Shown here: positions 23,403 through 32,788 of the stretch, piece after piece
How positions within the stretch are numbered: position 1 is the first letter of the stretch
How the letters are laid out: each line of letters opens with the position of its first letter
Source of the DNA: Siphonodentalium dalli
Lineage: Eukaryota; Mollusca; Scaphopoda; Gadilida; Siphonodentaliidae
Direction of reading: 5' to 3'
Length of the DNA: 64,000 bases
Assembly: GCA_032622095.1 (NCBI GenBank)
Contig: CP136064.1
Coordinates: 142,121,954 to 142,185,953 of the forward strand
Position numbers and translations under genes: made by a program
Notes under the pieces: generated by a model
Told to the model about the DNA's origin: nothing
The model's database searches: none
The model's input: only the letters and a program-made list of their open reading frames with translations

Positions 23403-24578
23403 CCTCATACTAATTTGTTTTTTTTATCAGTAGTTTCATAATTGTACATCTGGGGAGAAATCTCATGCTATATTTGTGATTATATTAAATGATTTTGGTA
23501 TATACTGGAAAAGCAAAGCATGTTATCCACACAAGCTAGGTTAATAGGTTTGAGTGAAATATACATGGCTCATGAAAACGACATGGCTATGTCCGCATTG
23601 CTCCTGGCATGAATTCTGAGAAACCTGGCATGAATTTCTGAGAAATGCTTGTATTGATATGAACTGGGTTTGCCAAGAGCAACAAAAACATTTTTCAAAA
23701 GTCTAACTACTTCGTTCGTAAATTGTGGCACGCCTCAGTATTGTTAACAAAATGTACATGTACTGTAGAACTAATGAGCCTATTTGATGGCTAGATATTG
23801 AATTTTAATAGTTTGTTCACATATTCACTTTCTGTCAGCAATTTTGACTAAAAGGTGATTGATATTTTCTTTGACGACATGAGGGGTGTGTTTTGTTTCA
23901 AGTGGACTACATATTGTCAAAATTATATTTAAAAAAGGATTTTTTGCTTAGCCACGTGCATGAGCCGAGGCAATTCTGCTCGACTGAAATGGTATTAAAG
24001 AAACGACAATACTATTTCGGATGCCATGCACTTGGTGTCTCGAGACACTTATAATTAAAGTGGGAGAGTGGCTCCGCCCAGTTGTGACGAGCGATACTAA
24101 TATTACCATGCCCGCAATGTTTACTGGGTTGAAGACAGAAATGTCTGAAGGGTGCTTCCATCTGTTTTTTATTGGTTAAAACTTTATAATATTTTGGACA
24201 TGTCTATATTCTTTGGAATTATTTATAGAGTGCTGTGTAATCCACAAGCTAAAACACACACACAAATATATTATTATTATAGTTCTAACAGAAGGGCATG
24301 GAACAAATTTCATATAAATGATAGACCCATTAGTGCAAGCTCCCATTAGTACAGTGTTACATGGAATGAACATACATAGATGCATAAATAATTTTATTGC
24401 AAAATCTAGTGAACATTTCTGAGAACATTAAAGACCTTCATTTCTCTTATTATTCATGGTAAGAAACATGGTGTTGTAATTAAATCAAGCTGAAACCATA
24501 AATGCTCTGAACTATGTTTTTATTATTTTTGGATTTTTTAAATAAATAATTAAATTGTTATCTCCATTGTTATTTGGG
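23403..24578. other. Non-coding stretch
   Basis: A short duplication 'ctggcatgaattctgagaaa' / 'cctggcatgaatttctgaga' lies at about 23605-23645. A few ACATGTAC words are present. I see no gene or element boundary. Confidence 0.35.
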
Positions 24579-24708
24579 TATGCGGCTTATACGGACCCTG
24601 GCTCTTACGGACCCTGGCTCTTACGGACCCTGGCTTTTACGGACCACCGGCTGATACGGACCCTGGCTTATACGGACCCCGGCTCATACGGACCTCAATT
24701 AAAATATG

Positions 24709-25072
24709 CAATTTTCAAACTTACATTTATGAATTTAATATATAATTATGATTGTCTTTTCACACATATATCTGTATTAATTGAGAATTTTGGTGATTTT
24801 CAAACTTATATTTATGAATATAGCTGATTTTTTCAGTGATTTTCAAACTTATATTTATGAATTTAATATATAATTATGATTGTCATTTCGCACATATATC
24901 TGTATTAATTGAGAATTTTTTTGATTTTTGTGGTGATTTTCAACCTTATATTTATGAATTTAACCGATTTTTTCGTTTTTTTTTCAAACTTATATTTATG
25001 AATTTAATATATAATTATGATTGTATTTTCACACATATATCTGTATTAATAGAGAATTTCAGTGATGTTCTG
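24709..25072 (+). repeat. Internal tandem repeat of the foldback element
   Basis: Full units start near 24709, 24838 and 24983, with partial units near 24799 and 24937. Each full unit has 'tttatgaatttaatatataa', 'ttatgattgt', 'cacatatatctgtattaat' and 'agagaatt' or 'gagaattt'. The tract is strongly AT-rich. Confidence 0.65.
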
Positions 25073-25118
25073 GCTTGAAAAAGCATTTATTGACTCGCGT
25101 TAATTAAATCTCTTCATC

Positions 25119-25437
25119 GTTGTATAAACACGCGCGTGTGATCCCTTTATGTCGTTGTATAAACAGACATGCGGTGATAAATGGTCAGTGAATGGTGATC
25201 AGGATGAATCCACTGAGTTTGATTTGTTACGAAAACATGTTAGTAAAAACACAACTTGTTTCAACAGATTTATTGTCCCTTGTATACACACTCGTGTGTG
25301 ATCCCTTATATTGTTTTATAAACAGACACGCGATGATGAATGGTCAGTGAATGGTGATCAGTATGAATCCACTGAGTTTGATTTGTTATTAAAACATGTT
25401 AGTAAAAACACAACTAGTATATATTCAACTGATTTAT
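25119..25437 (+). repeat. Direct duplication inside the foldback element, period about 161 bp
   Basis: Both copies carry 'tgtgatccctttat' or 'tgtgatcccttata', then 'ataaacagaca', 'atggtcagtgaatggtgatc', 'atgaatccactgagtttgat' and 'aacatgttagtaaaaacaca'. They differ by about 10-15 percent. Confidence 0.7.
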
Positions 25438-25839
25438 TTTTGACTGACATAATTCCACAATGACTGCATTGAACCTGAATGTTTTACTTGAGAGCACAAC
25501 AGCTACTACTCGTCGGTGAGGATAACTGCCAGCAAACTACTGAAAGAAGCCGCCAAGCTGTACGCCCCAATTTAGATAATGTTCGTCTGATGTAACGTTG
25601 TTCCATTTTTGTTATCATCAGATTTTTTGTTATCTCAGTATGTATGTTGTCAGTATTTTGATTTTATTTAAATAAACATAAAAAATAAAATTGTATATTT
25701 TAATTGAGGTCCGTATGCGCCAGGGTCCGTATAAGCCGAGAGTCCGTATAAGCCAGGGTCCGTATCAGCCGGTGGTCCGTAAAAGCCAGGGTCCGTATCA
25801 GCCAGGGTCCGTAAAGCCAGGGTCCGTATCAGCCGGCAT

Positions 25840-26180
25840 TCGTTATTTGATCCACATGTGCAAATCAATCTATACATTTAAAGGTTCTTTTTTGGCTTAG
25901 AATGGGCTAAACAAACAGAACTCGTATTACAATCAAGGTAAGTCTTCTCGCTTGTCCGCTTTTGGAATGGGGGGGGGGGGCTTTGCTTCCTGCTAGGGTG
26001 GCATTTAACCCATACTCCACAAGCAAGCATTAAAGACTAGAAAACACTCACAACCAAACTCAACAAACGCTCTTCAGCGGCACTATATCACTCAACCGTG
26101 GGTTGTAGGAGAGGGCTTACAGCCCTTTCAAATCTTCCCGGGGGGATCTTCCCAAACCCAAACTCTCTTAGAATGGGCTC
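25840..26180. other. Non-coding stretch
   Basis: A G-run lies at about 25971-25981. No gene or clear repeat was found. Confidence 0.35.
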
Positions 26181-26830
26181 AACCATCCTTTCTTCTCCAT
26201 GGAGGTAACATCTTTGTGCTCTGTCACTCTTGGAGGGTACTTTGTGCACCAAGAGTGTCAGAGTGCCATCACCCGAGATTGTTCATGTTACTGATGCTAC
26301 TCAGACTCTCTGGGTGGGTAAATTTGCACACCAAGAGTGTCAGAGTGGCTCTCCAAAAACTGCAAGGGTGCCTCTCCTGGGAGGTAAAATGTGAACTCTC
26401 CTTGGGGGGTTGGCTAAAGTGCATCCCGGAGAGGCTCTCCAAAAACTGCAAGGTTGCCTCTCCGGGAGGTAAAATATGAATTCTCCTTTGGGGGGGGGGG
26501 GGGGGGGGGCTGGCTAAACCACCTCCCGGAGGGGCACTATTTCACCATCCCTCCAAAAGGGGTAGATTATAACCTCTCCATGGGGGTCGTCTTTGCCCCT
26601 CCTGAGTGATTACGTATATCTCCCACTGAGTGACAAATTGTGCTTCGACGGGGATGAACTTGGGTCACATGAGGGACAAATTGTTCCTCGGCTCCTATCA
26701 CCCAATGGAGAAGCAAGTTAGCCTTTTGGAGAGAAGGTGAAATAGTGCACATCAAGAGATGCAAATATTGCCCTTCCGAGGAGCAATATTGCATCCCCAT
26801 TATTTAGAGTGTACCACGCCTTTACTTCGA
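26180..26830. repeat. Degenerate tandem repeat, 'ctctccaaaaactgcaaggg' family
   Basis: 'caccaagagtgtcagagtg' occurs at about 26248 and 26329. 'ggctctccaaaaactgcaag' occurs at about 26347 and 26433. 'gggaggtaaaat(g/a)tgaa(c/t)' and 'tctcctt' occur at about 26378 and 26465. Runs of G reach about 21 bases at 26488-26508. The unit of about 85 bp decays outward. Open frames across it follow the repeat and are not credible genes. Confidence 0.55.
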
Positions 26831-26864
26831 ATTCGCAAGGGTATGCCTTTTTTATATACATGTG

Positions 26865-27050
26865 GTTTTTACATGGCTTTTACAAGAGTATATGATTGTA
26901 AAGCTGACTTTACCAGAGTAGAGTCTGGTAAACAGTGTTTACCGGGCTTTTATCATATTGTTTTTTATTGTTAACCTGACTTTACCACATTTTACCAGAG
27001 TAAAGCCTGGTAAACCATGTTTTATCTCGCTTTTACCAGAGTGTTTTTTT
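26865..27050. repeat. Short repeat of a self-complementary 'tttaccag...ctggtaaa' motif
   Basis: 'tttaccagagtagagtctgg' with 'taaac' (about 26919) and 'tttaccagagtaaagcctgg' with 'taaac' (about 26992) each fold on themselves. Related phrases 'ttttacaagagta' and 'ttttaccagagtg' bound the patch. The period is about 70 bp. It may be part of a small foldback element. Confidence 0.5.
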
Positions 27051-27054
27051 AAAA

Positions 27055-27860
27055 GGGTTGTATACAAGTATATCAGTAAAGCATGATGGGTCATGGTCAG
27101 AGTGAAGTTTATGTAACCCGATTATATTCGTGAAATGGTCAGCTCATTTTGCGATATGTATGTTTTTCAACAAGAAAAATGTGGCATTCTCTTTTGCATG
27201 GTTGGTTTGTGTAGTCGCCAGCCAAAATGCACCAAATGACGTTTTGAGCTATCACTTTGCGGACAACACCCGGAGGATTTATCACCATGCATGGTATTCA
27301 TTAATCATACTAACGTCGGCACAAATAGGAGCCAGTCACACTCCGAGCTGAACAAAATTGGAACATTTACTCGACTCAATGGGTCCCCAATTGCAAAACA
27401 AGGTAAATTTACGGGGACTGTCGAGGAAATATTTCCTCCATTCCCATCTTCGAAAAATGAATCGTCTTCTATCACGCGATGCTCTCGTTATGACGTTCGG
27501 CAATTTAGGTAGGAAAGAAATGTGTTTGGGTCTCGAGCGACCAATTCTGTTGCTAATTGATAATTATATCGTCGCCCATCCGCCGTTTTATTTCTCCATT
27601 TGCTTATATACGACCCATTTGACGGGTGTTAGTTGACCGTTCATCTTGACGAACATCGCATGGTATGCATATTAAATCTAGGGATGGACATTTGGTACGA
27701 CGGGCACTGTATCTGTATATAAGAAGCCAACGCATTTGCATTGAAGCGCAAAACGTATGATTGTGCATGCATTGCAAGGTGTCTGTGTTTCTTGATACCA
27801 ATTATGCACATGCATTACATGTATTCCGTTTGGCCTCAGGACGATTCGTAAACCCGAATG
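27055..27860. other. No supported gene
   Basis: Open frames of 70-90 codons overlap on the plus strand (27130-27351, 27291-27512, 27358-27636). None shows a family motif, and they overlap in different frames. I leave them as non-coding or as decayed exon sequence. Confidence 0.3.
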
Positions 27861-27863
27861 CTG

Positions 27864-28530
27864 TTATAATTTGATCTGTGTTCTTCTTAAAATAACAATA
27901 GCAATTTGGAAATAGCTTGGTGAGTGAATGGTACGGAGCACGTTATATGCAAAACGATTCAGTTCCTCCATCATATGAGAGGAGAACTTGACTAACTCAT
28001 CTCTCCATGAGTCATCACATTGGTGCTGGTATGTAGTTTCACATTTGTGGTCACACTTTATCGGTCTTACATGTTTCAGCTGTTTGGTATCTTTTTCGAT
28101 GTCACTGATCCTCCCTTTAATTGAGTTCATAGAGCCGTCGCTAGACTCTACATTTTTCGTGACACTGCCCAAAAGATCAAACATTTCTTGCATGACTTGT
28201 CGCATTTGTTTAATGTCGCTTTTGAGCCTAGTTACGCCAGTGCACTTCTCGCTTTCTATCCGCTCACATGTCAACTTATTTGAGTGTCCAACTTCTTCGA
28301 CTTGTTGAAGAGCAGACAAAACATGATCCATTCCTATTTCCAGTGCCTCTAGCCGACCGTTCATGTGATAGTTTGGGCAAGATCCTTCTCAATGACGTTA
28401 CATGATTGGGTAAACAGGGAAACATTACTTGACACGTCGGCTAACGAAGGCGGCTGGATAAGTGTTGAAATCGGAGCGAGTTCGGTTGAGTTTGGAAGCG
28501 GTGATCCGATAGCAGGCAATTGAGAACTTG
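27864..28530 (-). pseudogene. Coiled-coil coding region with an apparent frameshift
   Basis: The minus-strand frame from 28364 to 27864 encodes about 166 residues rich in E, K, Q, M and heptad-like spacing ('MNGRLEALEIGMDHVLSALQ', 'SDIKQMRQVMQEMFDLLGSV', 'IKGRISDIEKDTKQLKH'). It is a likely coiled coil with a Cys/His cluster afterwards. A different minus frame just upstream (about 28530-28366) reads 'SQLPAIGSPLPNSTELAPIS', ending '...VIEKDLAQTIT'. It joins naturally onto the downstream frame if a single base is gained or lost near 28366. Either a frameshift has broken one gene or an intron boundary lies here. There is no recognised family. Codon use looks protein-like compared with the surrounding repeats. 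Confidence 0.4.
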
Positions 28531-28577
28531 TGCTGTAATTCGTGTTTTATGTGTTTTTGATGAGCTGATCATCTCTT

Positions 28578-28901
28578 CTATATGGCTGATTCCTTATCGA
28601 TAAGGCATTGGAATAGACTGTAAATGTCTGTGGCAAGTTTTAAGGATGCAGCTGCTTTGACAGAGTTACTTCTGCGCTTCAGGTGTGCATCAATGACTAT
28701 TCCCGATATTCCTAATCGCTTTATGTCACAGAACAGTAACTGTCTTAGTCGGTCCAACGTTGATTCTGCGCCTTTTGTTGCTTCGAGAATTTTGTCTATG
28801 ACCATGTTTTTGGAGTGTTGTGTATTGTGGCCATCATTAGCGTGATGTAGAAAAAATGTCATCATCGAGTGAAGAAATTCGCATATTTTCTGCAAACGCA
28901 T
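28578..28901 (-). CDS. Helical protein fragment, unrecognised
   Basis: A minus-strand frame of 107 residues is predicted mostly helical ('MRLQKICEFLHSMMTFFLHH', 'ESTLDRLRQLLFCDIKRLGI', 'ASLKLATDIYSLFQCLIDKE'). It lies just upstream, in transcript order, of the coiled-coil region at 27864-28530. Stops fill the roughly 45 bp between them in all frames, so the two could be exons of one gene or pieces of one decaying gene. There is no signal peptide or membrane segment. Its 5' end abuts the terminal repeat of the element at 28971. Confidence 0.35.
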   Translation of the reverse strand: MRLQKICEFLHSMMTFFLHHANDGHNTQHSKNMVIDKILEATKGAESTLDRLRQLLFCDIKRLGISGIVIDAHLKRRSNSVKAAASLKLATDIYSLFQCLIDKESAI

Positions 28902-29444
28902 CTAAGGCCGACGCACAATGATTGTGAATAGCAGCTGTGGGCTCTATCCGATTCTATCCGACTCGGTGACGAAGCCTGTGTAACAAATGTTCAAATACAA
29001 CGGAAAAAAAAATACGTAAAATAAATAGCGTGACCAATGAGCATTCACAAAACAATATACATCAGTTTTGAAAACGAGTAGAAATGATTATAAATGAAAA
29101 CGCTCTTTATCCTGTACCGGCGCTTTTGCGCAAGAAGGTTTTTAATGGACGCAATCATTGGATTTTGTTCTAGGCTAAAAAAACAAACAATACAAAATGT
29201 GTTCAAACTTCCTCTTTTGAAAGTTGAATTAAAACATCACGTGTGTTGTTACAGTCTATTGTGATTCTTTTGTGAGCACGCAGTGAACACAAGTCATACT
29301 TTGCCAAATTCATGCCGTATATCACACATGTTTAGTATACATGACACGTCGTCACTTTCGGTGAATTGTTGAAACACAAGTGAGAACATCTAACGGATGT
29401 TTTATGGGGTATATAAAATAGAAGCATGGCCAGTTGATGTACAG

Positions 29445-29806
29445 ACAGCGAACTAAAAACCTTCCTAAACGACCGTGGTGTTCCATCAACTAGACGAAAA
29501 AAAGATGAGAAAGTGCAGCTAGCCGAGTTGGCACACAAACAGAAATTTCCAGTTACTCAGTCGGCAGATGATCAACAGAAAACGGTTAATACACAAAAAG
29601 CGAAGTTGTTATGCCTGGAGTTTTTGTTGTCTCTTAATAAATGCTCAGATTCTACATACAACGAAGATGTGAAATTCAAGATTTTTCGCCAGATAGATCC
29701 AAAGAAATACTTTGTTGAAATCTCTTGCCATATTTTGCTGTATTTATACAAAACGTGCATCTCCATCTTATATAAACACATCGATGTTTGCGGTCATGTA
29801 ATGTAA
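29445..29806 (+). CDS. Exon-like frame with a SAP-like helical motif
   Basis: After a possible splice acceptor ('tgatgtacag', ending 29444), an open frame of about 120 codons begins D-S-E-L-K-T-F-L-N-D-R-G-V-P. It continues with a basic stretch 'STRRKKDEKVQLAELAHK'. The pattern 'LKxFLxxRGV...KxxLxELA' is that of a SAP DNA-binding helix-turn-helix. SAP-like domains of this kind are common at the start of transposon-linked and THAP/YqaJ-type invertebrate proteins. The rest ('CLEFLLSLNKCSDSTYNED', 'FKIFRQIDPKKYF') is unassigned. An internal ATG lies at 29513, but the motif begins upstream of it, so I prefer the spliced start. It lies between the long TIRs and may be cargo or part of the element's own protein. 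Confidence 0.4.
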
Positions 29807-29972
29807 CATATTTGCGGTCATGTAATGAGAACATAAACGCTCTTTATTAGTTCCGTTTTATATGGTATAAAATGACCTTCCGAATTACTCTTAAACTTGA
29901 AAGTTTTTTGTAGGAAATCAATAAACATATAGTACATGTACGAATATTCATATCAAATTAAATAATACTCAC

Positions 29973-30031
29973 GTTTCTGGGTTACGTCGGTCATTATTGC
30001 AACCGAAAACTGCACAGCGATTTGAAGGCAT
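29973..30031 (-). CDS. Possible first exon of a THAP-domain protein
   Basis: The minus strand encodes MPSNRCAVFGCNNDRRNPE followed directly by GTGAGT, a strong splice donor (29967-29972). C-x4-C preceded by a short Met-initiated leader is how THAP (C2CH) zinc fingers begin. The remaining Cys/His would lie in a later exon that I cannot locate. THAP domains are typical of P-element-like transposases and of proteins derived from them, which fits a location between long TIRs. It is short, so the call rests on the Cys spacing and the donor. Confidence 0.4.
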
Positions 30032-30339
30032 TTTCAATTTATGATTTTGTAAGGGTAGTATAGATGGGCACGAAGCGAAGTGATTTTGTTGAATGAGAGT
30101 AGAAGGGCGCGAAGCGCCCGGGATGGTCGAAAAGATCGAGAGAACTTCTCCTTCACCCCGGTGATTTTGTTCTCCAAACCAAGTCGCATATATAGCAGGC
30201 AGTGGCGGCATTTTCAGACAACTTTTGAAGAAACCCTAGCATATGGATTAGGTTCAACATGTCACAATAGACATGACAGAGAATCACCTCGTCCTCTCAC
30301 GTGCTTCAGTTGTCAGTTAAAACATGAAGTTTTTCATAA

Positions 30340-30556
30340 AACAGTTTCATTTTCGTGAAACGCATGCGAAGCCAGATGTGCGAAGAGAGAATTTATTGAC
30401 GGCAGCTTCGGCAGTCTGAGGGGTAATTAATCCCAAATTCACGGAACTCCTTTACGATATTCCGATAGTACTGTGTTTACTCTATATTCTCTAAAAATTC
30501 GGTGTAAAAGTTTTTTATCAGGCGTTTACTAAAACCGCAAAATATTGAGAATATTA
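30340..30556. repeat. Direct repeat pair, copy 1 (copy 2 at 31799-32016)
   Basis: Shared phrases are 'gtttcattttcgt', 'gaatttattgacg', 'cagcttcggcagtctgaggg', 'attccgatagtactgtgttt', 'actctatattctct' and 'tatcaggcgtttactaaaac' plus 'cgcaaaatattgag'. This copy lies inside the long-TIR element, against its right TIR. Confidence 0.65.
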
Positions 30557-30693
30557 AAAACCTTCTTGCGCAAAAGCGCGGTACACGATAAAGAGCGTTT
30601 TCATTTATAATCGTTTTCAAAACTGATGTATATTTTTTTGTGAATGCTCATTGGTCACGCTATTTATTTTACGTAGTTTTTTTCTGTTGTATT

Positions 30694-31565
30694 CAGGGGG
30701 GGGAGGGGCGGAAAAAAACTGCAGACACAGGGTGGAAAAAACTGTTTTCTTCGGTTTGGGTACCCCCCCCCCCAAAAACCAGCAAAAACTGCAGTTTTTT
30801 TCCACTGACCATTTGACCCCCCCCCCCCAGAAAAATCAAATCTACCCCAGCCGGACAACAACTCGATTTGACCGGAAACCGAAAAAAACACCGGAGCATA
30901 CAATTCACGAGAAGGTGCTTGGTAACTTAGTTTAGATTATTATGACTAAAATGGTCATTGTCTACCAGTAGAACGCAGATTTGTACCTCGTGATGTCATG
31001 ACATGTACAAACATGTATATTGGTGATCGCAACGCTTTGTATGCACTTTAAAAAATGACAACTAGTCATTACCTCGACTTTGAAAAAGATGAAAATGAGA
31101 TGAGTGAGATACCAGCATATAACTGTTTTATGATACCATTGGAGGAGAAATTGTTTAATACATGGGATAGTTCTGCAGGAAAAATTTGCCAGATAAGCGA
31201 TCGCATGGTAGAATTCTGCATTCGACTGGTAGACACTGACATAGTCGGCATTATTAAGAGGGTTAATGGGGTCAATATCACATGTAAACCAAGACAGTGG
31301 TTATCCAAAATTGTTTTAGGTGGATTGTACTACTCATGTATATATGATTTGCATATTAAGGTTAATCCATATTCTATAAAATGAGAGAAAATTGAAGTTG
31401 TGAGTCTGAAAATACATGTTTGGAAAAAAATTACATGCAATTTTTTTGCGACACCCCCCCCCCCAAATGAATAAGGAAAAAATTAACGTGTAAATAATTG
31501 ACGCCTAGGTACCCCACCCCCACCCCGGTACGTTGTGTCCCGCAGTTTTTTCCGCCCCCCCCCCC
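30694..31565. mobile_element. hAT-like non-autonomous element nested in the right TIR of 28971-31596
   Basis: The left end is CAGGGGGGGGAGGGGCGG followed by AAAAAAACTGC. The right end, reverse-complemented, is a G run then CGGAAAAAACTGCG. The flanks GTTGTATT (30686-30693) and GTTGTATT (31566-31573) form a perfect 8-bp target-site duplication. The uninterrupted sequence survives in the left TIR of the host element, where 'aacaaatgttcaaatacaac' with 'ggaaaaa' (28982-29010) shows the empty site. The outermost right bases have eroded from the expected CCTG. Internal poly-C runs lie at 30765-30775 and 30818-30829. No transposase is recognisable. Confidence 0.8.
31055..31384 (+). CDS. Unrecognised open frame inside the hAT-like element
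   Basis: This is a 109-codon frame starting M-T-T-S-H-Y-L-D and acidic at first ('FEKDENEMSEIPAYNCF'). It later contains a 'TWDSSAGKICQISDRMVEF' stretch. It is relatively long for this AT-rich background and has balanced composition. I recognise no family and see no hAT dimerisation or BED-finger motif. It could be captured host sequence or chance. Confidence 0.25.
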   Translation: MTTSHYLDFEKDENEMSEIPAYNCFMIPLEEKLFNTWDSSAGKICQISDRMVEFCIRLVDTDIVGIIKRVNGVNITCKPRQWLSKIVLGGLYYSCIYDLHIKVNPYSIK

Positions 31566-31798
31566 GTTGTATTTGAACATTTGTTACACAGGCTTCACGA
31601 TTATTAACTTCAACGTGACTGATAAGCGCCGTCTGCTACGTATGCGCGCAACAGTTTGTCTCAACTAAATTGTTATAAAAACACAGGTTTATGGCCGCGG
31701 ACATAAGCCGATTAAGTGTGATGTAATTTATCCATGAACTTGACAAATGGAGATTCTATCATCATTCGACACGAAAATGGGACCTTTAAACAGACAAG

Positions 31799-32016
31799 TT
31801 TCATTTTCGTCGAACACGAAAAAATGAATTTATTGACGTCAGCTTCGGCAGTCTGAGGGTTAATTAATACCAAATGCACAGAACGCCTTGACGACATTCC
31901 GATAGTACTGTGTTTACTCTATATTCTCTGAAAATTTGGTTTAAAAATTCCCAAAATAGAACAGAATAGAACGACTTTTATCAGGCGTTTACTAAAACCG
32001 CAAAATATTGAGAGTT
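31799..32016. repeat. Direct repeat pair, copy 2
   Basis: This matches 30340-30556 but carries an extra phrase of about 25 bp ('aattcccaaaatagaacaga' with 'ata') before 'acttttatcaggcg'. It lies just outside the long-TIR element. The host element may therefore have been larger, or may have inserted into a pre-existing repeat. Confidence 0.6.
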
Positions 32017-32333
32017 TAGTGCAATTTTCTGAATTTTCGCATTATTTCATCGCATAAAATCAATTAAAATGCGACAAGCAACTGGAAATGTTTTTGAACA
32101 TTCTAGAAGGGGTACATGTCCCTGATATATGTTTAAAATTTCTCGCGTAAACTATGACAGATACCAAAGTTATAATTAGTTTTATAGACCCACCCTAAAT
32201 CCCCCATAGTAAATGCATCTGGCCGTAAAGCACATGGCTTTGTTTGGATACTTTCTGGCCCACAATGCAACAGTCAAAATGGTTATCTGTAAAATGGTCT
32301 ATTTTGCCATTATGCTAACAGTGCGGTATGTTG
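32017..32333. other. Non-coding stretch before the MITE array
   Basis: No feature was recognised. Confidence 0.35.
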
Positions 32334-32337
32334 TATA

Positions 32338-32788
32338 GGTTACACTGGTGTAAATGTTTTCCATAGGCCTCAGTGCTAACGTTTTAGCGTATAGTGTTGG
32401 CAATATAAATGTTGGGTCCAAAATTTTCTTTAAATCTGAAAAATTGACATTTTGGGAAACTTTTTAGACAAAAAAATCATGTCTGTCTAGCAGGGAATTC
32501 GCCTTTAAATCTTATGTTTTCGTAACTAGTGTCAGAACCGCATAAAAAAATACAGTCATATTTTAGACCACACCAACAAATTCAAACTTCACTACAAAGG
32601 GTTAATTCCTGTGCCAATGGTTATTTTACCTATGGGAAATCATAGGGAAGAGGTGTGACGATTTTTTTATGTGAAAAGCACACAAGGCTATTGACCAATC
32701 AGGGCCCAGTGTCTATTTTATTCTCTCCTATATATTCCTCCCGCATCCGCCAGATGTCACTCGGAACCTTATTTACACCAGTGTAACC
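32338..32788. mobile_element. MITE copy 1 of 3 (451 bp)
   Basis: The ends GGTTACACTGGTGTAAAT and ATTTACACCAGTGTAACC are perfect 18-bp inverted repeats. The left flank is TATA. There is no coding capacity. It is identical in length to, and almost identical in sequence with, copies at 33691-34141 and 35044-35494. The TIR is itself partly palindromic (TTACACTGGTGTAA). The superfamily is not assigned; the TA/TATA-type target would fit Tc1/mariner-like or PIF-like elements. Confidence 0.8.

Larger units (their letters stand above)
24580..25839. mobile_element. Foldback transposon with tandemly repeated inverted ends (TU-like architecture)
   Basis: The left end (24580-24717) is about seven head-to-tail copies of a 16-bp unit of the form ggctNatacggaccct. 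The right end (25686-25839) is the reverse complement of the same array. Both arrays are bordered inward by 'cctcaattaaaatat' and 'caatttt'. The interior has four or five imperfect repeats of about 100-150 bp ('aacttatatttatgaattta', 'atatataattatgattgt', 'cacatatatctgtattaatt') at 24709-25070. It also has a duplicated segment with a period of about 161 bp (about 25119 and 25280). Sea-urchin TU and other foldback elements have outer inverted domains of short tandem repeats, and this matches that design. No transposase was found. Confidence 0.7.
28971..31596. mobile_element. DNA element with long terminal inverted repeats, carrying exon-like coding pieces
   Basis: The left TIR (28971-29144) starts GAAGCCTGTGTAACA and continues through 'cgtaaaataaatagcgtgac', 'caatgagcattcaca' and 'cgcttttgcgcaagaaggtt'. 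The right TIR is its reverse complement, from about 30553 to 30693, and resumes at 31574-31596 after an 872-bp insertion. Identity over about 170 bp is high, with a few mismatches. Inside are a plus-strand SAP-like exon (29445-29806) and a minus-strand THAP-like first exon (29973-30031). I do not recognise the superfamily. The right TIR was split by the hAT-like element at 30694-31565. Confidence 0.6.

Noticed and set aside
24580-25839. CRISPR-like array from the 16-bp repeats
   Set aside because: The units are directly adjacent with no spacers, are inverted at the other end, and lie in an animal genome.
26216-26800. Open frames on both strands across the 'ctctccaaaaactgcaaggg' field
   Set aside because: Frame length is produced by tandem repetition, and both strands are open over the same repeats.
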